A DNA stretch of 64,000 bases, taken from positions 124,001-188,000 of the forward strand of contig NW_019774103.1 in NCBI RefSeq assembly GCF_001039355.2, in the 5' to 3' direction. The notes under the pieces are model-generated. The model was not told where the DNA came from, did no database searches, and saw only the letters and a program-made list of their open reading frames with translations. Shown here piece after piece: positions 55,360 through 64,000 of the stretch (positions are counted from its first letter, which is position 1; every line of letters begins with the position of its first letter). Source of the stretch: Lingula anatina. Lineage: Eukaryota; Brachiopoda; Lingulata; Lingulida; Lingulidae. The position numbers were made by a program, and so were the translations under genes.

Positions 55360-58300
55360 TCCGATTAAAAAATACGCGAGGAGGATTGAGTGTACACGTA
55401 GATAACGGGAATACACTAAAATTTTTAGTGAAAAATAAGCTGTATAAGGGAGGGGGCTGAGATATCCAATTTTATACGTAATGCTAAATTGAAAATAAAC
55501 CTAACAGATATTATGAGAGAGTGAATGTTCCAACTCATCCAGAAGTGTAATATCACAAAAGATTAAAAAATTTAATACAGTTATATATAACGGGTCTCCT
55601 CTCTGCGATATCAGGTCGTAAGTCCAGAAATAGTTAACTTTTCCTTTTATCTAACAGATACAGTGTATATGTATTGTGTTGATATGGTCTCTTGTCCGAG
55701 TGACAGTTTTCATGACCTTCATGACGTTTAGGAGTTTAAGTAGCTATCAAGCGATATACTTATGAAGTATAATTTTGATCAACGTTTACTACATTTGGGG
55801 CGATTTCGTTTGTGAAGCTCTATAAATGAAAACGTAACACGTGTAGTTCATTTTACATCCAGTGCTTCGCCCGTTACCAGTGCGGTGTTTTCAGTTAAAA
55901 CTTTGATTTGACACCATTCGTTTTATTCTATTTCTCCAAAATTAAAATATCATTACTTGGTACAAATATAACCACAATTTTCTTTTTTACACAAAACATT
56001 TATTTAAACCCAGTTCGAAGTTTTAAAAAATCCTACAGCTATTTTGTTTTTAGGATTTTTTCACCACTTGTCAAAAGCCGAGTAACGGTTACATGTGTAA
56101 AACTGCATCTTCCAGGAGGATAAAATTCAATACTTTATTTTTAAAAATATATTTTTGAAATACAAGTGCAAGCATACAGGTAAGTTATCTGAAAATGAAT
56201 AACTTTAAAACAAATAAAAGGCAGAAAAAGAATTATTTCATATTACACTCATCAAATGTAGGAGATCTTACGAAACGTCTTTCCACTTAACAAAAAAGGT
56301 TCATGGCTTTGAGATGACATCACTGCTAAACAGCTTCAACACAAATCTACTCGATTATTCACAAAAACATTTATCTACAATGCTTCCAAACCTTTCCCAT
56401 AACATCACAAACACTTCCTTCCAAGAGCGTCTCGCAGATTGGACGAGTGAAGTATTGAAATGACAGTAACCACCGCTAACATTAAGAGCACGGAGACGAG
56501 GGAAGAGGGATAAAAAAAAACTATAAAACTTCAGAGGGGTCAATGCATTTCTAGTAAAAAAACAAAACAAAACAAACAAGATATATATATTACAATGCAT
56601 TTATTTTTTCAAGGAAACATGCCATAAATAAGACAAACGAACAGACCAGGCAGCAAAAGCTACCAAGTGTTTAGAACAGTGGCTGAAGGTTATGGAAAAC
56701 TCTTCAGATCAATACAGTCAGTGCACCGGTTTCTCAAATACCACATTTTCAAGCTCGGGTGAATCTTACAGGCACAAGAAAGCGATACACTTGATAAATA
56801 AAAAACTTGTAACGGAAAAAAGTCGATCTGAAATTCAGTATTTTAGTGCAGTATCTTCACGTTCTATAGGTGGCTATATAAGTTAGAAGGAAAACAATTG
56901 TTTTCTAGTTATTTTGCTAACACAGTTGTAGTGCAACTTTTACTTTTGGCATAATTATTCATCACAAATGACTACACTACATTTACACCTGACAGCAACT
57001 TTCAAGAATCCAATGACCATTTTACAAGTGTACCTGGAAACAAGAAAATTCTAAGACAGGTGAAGGCAATTTTGGTGTAGACTTTCTGTACAGGCACAGC
57101 ACTGCCAGTAACCCAAAACTAGTGGGTTTAAAATAACATATTAAGTAAACATATATGAACATATTAGTGCCTGCCTTGCTTTGTATGGCAATACTTCATC
57201 TGTAACTAAAATTTAACAATGATTTTTATTTATTGCAAGGGCAAAATGGCAAACAGTAGTTTTTGTTATTACTTCATACCATCCTTAGTCTGGCCTCTTC
57301 AAAATTAATACTGCTTTCTTTAGTAAGTTAATTAAAATACAAATGTTTTTTTTTCTTGTGACACATGATATAATCAAAACATCTTTCTCCATAAAACAGT
57401 AGGTCACAAAAACATCCATAAATTGAAAGACAAATGCAATTGAGCAGAAGGAAAAATATTTTCTGCACAAGATAGGAAAAGCTTAAAGGACCAGCACCAG
57501 ATTAAAATAACTAACATCCACAATAAAAATACCTACAATACGAAAACAGTAAGAAAAAAATCTATGAACAAAGATAACTCATGAAAGCAAACTGTTGAAA
57601 ATAGCTATCATACTATTCAGAGTTATTTCTATACAAGAGGCACCACAGAGTCATAATCATTGATTTAAAATCTCAATACTGTCTCAAAAGTTCATGTGGT
57701 TTCTGCAAATCAAAAATATTTAAAACATGGTAATTAACCTTACCTAGACCAAATACCACTACTTCAAAGATTTAAGTTTTCCAGAAACCATGTTCACTTT
57801 GGGATGTCTCCTTAATATCATACTTGTAACCTACAAGCTGAAACCGATTACTTTTCTATTTGACATGCACAATAGCACATCTGAAAAACACACTCAAATT
57901 CTCTGATTACACAAATGGTAACCATACCCTATCAATACCTCCGACTCTTCATATGCAAACAATAAATGTAAATAGTGAAAACAATGCATTAAAAAAAGTA
58001 TTGAATATATTGCTGCCAGACAAACAGATCCATAACCTAAAACACAGATTGCCCCTCGGTCTGTGACAATTGTGTATTTTACATATATTGAAAGCCTATA
58101 TTTACATGTATATATATATATATTTATATATGTACAGATATAAAATACTGTTCACCATCCACTCTGAGCTACACTTCATGAAGTGACACAAAGTGTAGAC
58201 CAAAAGTATTGATATCATCATCTTGAATATCCTCCTATTTACCATTTTCCTAGAGGAAACTATGACATATAAAGGCAAAATGATACAGAAAACGTAGCTG

Positions 58301-58412
58301 AAGATATCTCTAAAGAGTGAATGTCTTTTTCAGAATCAGATCCTACACCTGACTTCTGGCATGACATCAGCCTGCTTTCCAGGTCAAGCACATATCATAA
58401 AACTGATGTGTC
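55360..58412. other. Intergenic and presumed WSB1-like 3' UTR
   Basis: The left part follows the gene B stop. The right part should be the 3' UTR of the WSB1-like gene on the - strand; several TTTATT (AATAAA on -) occur, for instance near 56590 and 56135, but I cannot choose one. No gene is supported. Confidence 0.5.
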
Positions 58413-61400
58413 TCATGGACACCTATACTTCACATATTCCTTCACTTTGAGTGGCAGCCAGAGTTTATCTACTGATTGTGAGGGTGTAAGGGTGCGTAGG
58501 GCCATACGACACAGGTGCTGCAGTGGCTCCACTTGCCTGGGGAAAGCAAACAGACTGGTGGTGCCATCTCTAGTCCTGCAAGAGAATTAATACTAAAATT
58601 ACATCAAATCAAATCAATGGAACAACATGTTGTGACACCTGAAGCTTTTAAAGCGGTGTTCTGCTGATAATTTAAAAGCAATGTTTTATAAAACAAAGCA
58701 GCAAAGAAAAATTAAATGTTAGCAACTCCAGTGAAATCAAACTTAAACTTAACACATGAATAGAAATTTATTCAAGAGTTAATACAGATGTTGAGGGTTG
58801 CAATCAAATGATTGCTTTAATTGTTATACGTAAAGAGCACAGCAATTAACCAAAGGTTGGGCAGCATTGGTGAGAAAATTTGTCTAAAACCTTTAAGCAA
58901 TATTTTCTTAAAGAAAAAAAGGCAAAGGGGTTGAATATTGCTGCAAAGTGCTTCAAGCAGATTTTGGACACATTTTGGATACTTACTGTATCCTTTAATT
59001 TCTGTTGCCAACTTGGTAATTTCCATTCATATAAACCCTAAATCCAAATACTTCAGACCACTTTTTTTAAAAACTATCAGTCAAAATGAAATTTACTGAA
59101 ATCTTTTTAATAAGATTTCCAGATTTTGTTGACTTTAAAATTAATAAAGTATATTTGTTGAAAGCTTATCATAATGAAATCATAACATAGTGATCATTAA
59201 TAAAACTAGTCTTGCTTTTTTGATAATTTTGACCCCTCTGCCTTTTATAGCATTCCCTATAGCTATATTTTCTAATACAAGATATGAACTTAATATTTTT
59301 TGTTTTGGCAAGAGTTTTGTTGTAAAAACGGATTGTCATTATTAATCAAGTATTAGTCAAAGAAATTTATAGAACAAAGTTAAAACCTGGGCAGAATAAG
59401 CCATCCAGTCTTCCATCTTGGCTGAAAGTTTTTCAAAGTCCTTTAATACAACAAATGGCCTTTCTTTTATTACGAAAACTAGTATATTTTGATTGTATGG
59501 CAAAATACCCAAAAGATGGTATAAATCTGACCCTATAAAACAGTGGGGACCAATGAAGCCCAACCTTGAATTAATCCACTGAATTCTGAATCAAAGGGAA
59601 ATCACCACCAGTAATAATCCCCAGGTCTGCACTGTACGTACAAACCTGCACCAGCGGATATACAGTGCTAGTGGCAGGAGTGGATGAGGAGAGTTATGCA
59701 CAGCAAAGCCAACCCTTTCTGGGGGAGAATCTTTATAATTCAGCTGCAACAAAACCATATGACAGCACACAACTCCACAAATTGCTTCAGCAGTAGCAAA
59801 AGCCAGGAGACTAATGTGAGTTAATGTGAACATCAAGAACCAATGTGCAGTTTGCTAAATTAGTTATGTTTTTAGCGTTGTAAACCAAATAATAACATTT
59901 CAAAAACAGTAACATTATTAACATGCTATTTATCAATATCAAGTACACAAAATGCTTTTCTTCCACTGCTTTTTCCAATTTAGCATCCAAAATAAATGTT
60001 TCCTATGGCCCCATTCAGAATAGGGGACTAACTAGTCCAAGGGTCAAATATGGCCGACCCACTTAAATACTTCCCCACGGGATATCTATTCAGTGTCTAT
60101 TAGCGGATTAAATGGCAAGCGTTGTAGTAGGTCACCATATTTGACCTCGGACTAATTAGTCCCCTATTGTGAATGGGGCCTATAAGATATCTTGTGTAGA
60201 CAAACATTTTCACTGCAAGGTTATGTTATATCACTCTTTTTATATTACAAAAGGCTTAAAACTAATAACTCTGTCATAGGAAGTACATTTACACCTGGCT
60301 GCATTCCTATTCCTTCTAGTAACTTACCCAACTGATACAATACTCCCAGTTGGAGAACATGCTACACAGAGAGCATCTGGTATAGTGGCAATCTGCTGTG
60401 GAACCAACTCATCCTCAATGGTCCAGATCCTTAAGTATCTGAAAATCCCAAAGATAATTTTTACGTGTCACTGCAACCAGTTTGCACATTTAGAGGAACA
60501 TCACATTTTTTCACTGCATAACACCATCAAGCTTAATTGTAGGCTTTAATGGCCTAATTGTAGGCTCAATGAAGCCATTTTGTATTCAGGAGGCTTCAAA
60601 ACTTTGAGTAAAAAATTACTACCATCTCTAAAAAACATGCATTTGTTCCAAATATGGTACTAAAAGTAATGCACAAAGGCAATAAATTGTCTTAAGATCA
60701 AAATTTGCACTGTTAGCAAAGCCTCCCTCCTCCAAATTAAGCCATTTAAGGTAACAGCCCCATAAGTCTTGATTATCTAAAGCCCATTTTATTACCATTA
60801 TTATTGTATCTTACCCATCATCACAGATGGTAGCTATGTGTTTTCCATCATGAGAAAACACTGCACCTCGAACATGATTGCCATTAGCTCCTGAGGCATA
60901 GATTGGCCTGGGAGGTGGGAACAAATGACTGAAACGACAGTTTCTAATATATAATAATAGATAAATGAAAAGCAGTTTTTCAAGCAGAAAAGAATACCAC
61001 AGAGTGACGCAATGTTTGTTGTCCAAAAGGAAAGAATAAAGAAGAATTAAAACTAGAAGGATTACAGACAGTTTTCTGAATCACTAGACAATGATCTTCA
61101 GTCTAGCCACAAAAAAGAGCTTTTCATATTACATTTAACATTTCACAAACTTTACGAATTATATCAGTCTTATAGTTGTTCAGTCATTTAGTGCCAGTTA
61201 AATTCGAAATCCTTAAATAAAAGGAACAAAACAACACTAACAGATTACAAAAGTAATGGTTTTAAAATGAAAGAACATTACTGAAAACCTCAGTGTCTTG
61301 CAGCAAAGATCTAAGAGTAAGACTGGGTTCCCATGCCTAGATTGATCCATCTGGATCGGTCTAACTCCCTGGGGAGTCTCACTAAATTGCTATCAACTTA

Positions 61401-64000
61401 TTTGGCTTAATTGTCTGTCACGCCTACCGAATCAGCTGGCAGTAAAGATAATTATGCCCTAACAGCTTTACTAGGTGTGACAGACATTTAAGCTGGTTAA
61501 GTTGATAGCAATTTAGTGAGACTCTCCAGGGAGATAGATCAATCCAAATATCTGTGGGAATGGTCCCTAAGTCCCTGGAGATCCTGTGCTGAAGATTGGA
61601 ACTGAACACACTTTTTCAACGAGTAATTATAATCATCAGGAACCTCACATCTCAAAAGACACTAAGTCAAATATGGTCTCAACATTTAGACCAATATTTT
61701 CATGTACTTTTACCCAGGATAATTACCTTGTATACCCATCTAAATATTAACCAATTCATCCTAAAATATCTATTCTCATAGTTAAAACTACCTTCACCAA
61801 GGCAGCACAATTCTCATTATAAATAATATCTATTAATCAATAAATTTATTAACTCATTTATTCAACTAATTTTGATTGGTATGCATTAATTGTTAATTAA
61901 CTAATTAATAAGCTAATATGTCATAATTTTAAACATCTCATAATTAATCAAATAAATTATTAACTGATTAATTTATCACCACCAAAATCTCATCCATTTC
62001 TGACCTATCTTAAAAATTTCATCCAATCACAGCACAAGTTTTTGCATAATGATGGTCACAGATTTTATCAATGAATTAATTAATTCTGTCCACACCTTTT
62101 TCCATAATGCTGCTAATAGACAAACTGACAAACAGATAATCAGAGCCATAAACATAACTTCCAAGGTGGTGGCAATGTATTTTTAATGAATTTCTCTACT
62201 TGTAAAATAGGGTCATGATTCAATTTCTTTATCTTTTTTCTAAATGATTTAGAATATTGTCTAATTTGGTCATTGTGTTCCATTTCTGATGTTCATGAAC
62301 CAAGGTCACCAAGTGTGAAGAGTAGCAAGTAATAAAAACACACATGATCCTGTCAACAACCTTAACCTGTTGTTTTCACAAACTCCACATCAACAAGTCA
62401 ACAAATCAAATAAGGATAGGTTATACTGCAGGTAAAGGCACAGATGGCAAATAAATAGAGTGAATTTATGGGACAGGTCCTTGGAACTATTCCAACAGTC
62501 TTCCACTACTAACCATAGTTCCAACAGCACATCCCCTGTGTAGACATCCCACACAACTGCCCTGGTGTCATAGGATGCTGTGACTAGCAGTGCACCATCT
62601 GGTGAGAAGTCCACATCCACTACATTATGATGGTGGCCGATGAACTTTCTGATAACTTCATAAGTGTTGCTGTCCCACACAACCACCTGAAAAAATTAGG
62701 AAGACTGAGAACTAGCTTTTGTAAGACTATGGTCACTTTCTGCTGCTGATTTTTACAATGATAAAATTACAGTTATTGTTCATCATTATTGTATATTTGT
62801 ACAGTTTATCAATTTAATATGAATGTACAACAAGGCAACAAAGCTGTCAAATGTACAGACAACAAGAAAGAAAAATCCAATCAAGCTGGTTTGCTAATTT
62901 AAGCTGTTTGTCAATCATTCTTTTAAGGGTTTTCATTTCATATTTACAAATTTATAATGGTGGACAAAATATGCTGGGAAAAAAAACAGTTCTTTAAGTT
63001 CGAAGACAAAAGGTTAAAAAGTTTTCATCATCCCCCCAAAGTTGTGCTTTTTTTCAAAGCACAGACATCAAAACACAAAACAGTTCTAACTTTTCAAAAC
63101 TTTTTTTGGCTAAAATAAGCAAATTATTGTTTCCTGAACTCCACACTCTTAAAATTTACATATTGGTGACAAACACCATTATCTGGTGTCCAGGTAAGAT
63201 TTTAAGGATGGTTGAGTTTAAAATAATATTTATATTGTCCTTATCAGCAGTACATTAGTACTGAGTCTGCTAACCCAATCTGTCTACCCATGAGATGATA
63301 ATAGCGTGAAAGCACTTGTAACATATCAAGTCACCTTACTGTTTAAACAATGCTGGACTGTCCCTGTAATGTGAACCATGACCTTAGTGTTGTTTTGTAT
63401 GGTCACCACAGGGCTCTCTACCCATAGCATGAATAAACTCTATTTAAACAAAAAAATAAATTTTATGAGACAAAAAAAGGTGAACACACGATTAATCTTC
63501 TTGATATAGGGATAAACAACCCTTTAAACTCACTGTTCTAGCACTCCCTACACCAGCAATCTTCTGACAATCTGGTGACCATCGGGCTGCATACATCCAC
63601 TCACAACCTGGACGGAGAGTCTTATACATGTTTCCGTCATCATACATGTCCCAAAGTTTAATTGTTCCATCTCTTGAGGCCGAGGCCAACCTCAGACTTC
63701 CATCAGGAGCAAAATGTAGACCACGGACCACTGTTTTGTGATCATAGAGTTCTGTTATTAGTTTATCTGAAGAAAGACAAGTTCATACTGAATTGTATGT
63801 GCCTGATCACTTCAAAATACTTTCATATAGAAAATAAAGTCATAAATAAAGAATTAGGACTTACTGCTGATCAAAACAACTGATATTCAAGAAAGAAAAA
63901 ATCTTACTTGTGTCCAATTCCCATATTTTGATTCTTCCATTGTTCAGCCCAATGGCAAGCATGAGATTCGCAGAACGAACATGATGGTAGTTTATACTAC
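58413..64000 (-). CDS. WSB1: WD40-repeat and SOCS-box protein, WSB1-like (3' part, runs off the window)
   Basis: Exons in transcript order are 64000-63908 (5' incomplete), 63766-63534, 62686-62514, 60928-60815, 60438-60328 and 58575-58413, all phase-consistent. WD repeats end in IKIWELD, IKLWDMY, VVVWDSN, AVVWDVY and LRIWTIE; linkers such as CHLFPPPRPIYASGANG match vertebrate WSB1 closely. The C-terminus is a SOCS box: BC-box PLQHLCRMALR, then a Cul5-box-like LWLPLKVKEYV, stop at 58413-58415. WSB proteins are substrate receptors of Elongin B/C-Cullin 5 ubiquitin ligases, the WD propeller binding substrate and the SOCS box the ligase. The N-terminal repeats lie beyond position 64000. An intron contains a family B foldback element and another a third foldback repeat. 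WSB2 is the alternative assignment, less likely from the linker match. Confidence 0.95.
60004..60183. mobile_element. Foldback element of about 175 bp
   Basis: The left arm GGCCCCATTCAGAATAGGGG (from 60007) continues into ACTAACTAGTCC, and the right arm up to 60180 is its near-perfect inverse, ending GTGAATGGGGCC. The arms extend to about 47 bases with GTCAAATATGG / CCATATTTGAC. It has no coding potential, lies in the last intron of the WSB1-like gene, and is probably a MITE. Confidence 0.85.
61321..61569. mobile_element. Foldback/MITE-like element, family B, copy 2
   Basis: It is collinear with the copy at 28057-28325 but lacks that copy's extra 22-base tandem repeat. Inverted arms around GGGGAGTCTCACTAAATTGC and its near-inverse are better preserved here. 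It lies in the intron between two WD exons of the WSB1-like gene. Confidence 0.82.

Overview
This is AT-rich animal nuclear DNA: genes split by GT-AG introns, several microsatellites, short foldback (MITE-like) elements and a Tc1-type transposon remnant. Gene content (CYP39A1-like P450, serotonin-transporter-like SLC6 gene, WSB1-like gene) and repeat style suggest a polymorphic marine invertebrate. A lophotrochozoan such as a mollusc is my best guess, but the clade is inference. No rRNA, tRNA, CRISPR or prokaryotic gene organisation was seen.

Layout. Positions 1-16117 hold no gene I can support; they contain microsatellites and some high-complexity islands that look like regulatory DNA. On the + strand, 16118-21948 is a complete 12-exon cytochrome P450 of the CYP39A1 type (469 aa). 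On the - strand, 23275-24249 is one open reading frame for a basic protein I do not recognise. A Tc1-like deletion derivative with perfect terminal repeats lies at 25713-26568. From 46696 down to 30209 on the - strand is a complete serotonin-transporter-like gene (13 coding exons, about 782 aa). Beyond its stop codon (28826-27477) sits a second, diverged but intact set of the three exons for TM10-TM12. A 3.7-kb block carrying the TM2 exon is present twice in tandem (37794-41497 and 41499-45204), with a single N exactly at the junction; I think this is probably an unmerged allelic overlap in the assembly.

On the + strand, 49787-51494 and 53491-55359 are two three-exon genes with the same intron phases. 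Each encodes a small protein with no obvious signal peptide, a short N-terminus, one membrane helix, a polar tail and a class I PDZ-ligand-like C-terminus (SEV and TAV). I do not recognise the family; it is the best candidate here for something undescribed. The right end (58413 to beyond 64000, - strand) is the 3' part of a WSB1-like gene: WD40 repeats followed by a SOCS box.

Functional links are limited: sterol or bile-acid-type oxidation, monoamine reuptake and ubiquitin-ligase substrate recognition are separate roles. One possible thread is a short Tyr-(Asp)-Asn-x-x-Phe motif, present twice in the transporter N-terminus and once in the tail of the neighbouring single-pass protein. All exon boundaries were derived by hand from splice consensus, reading frame and remembered family sequences; no alignment or search was run.
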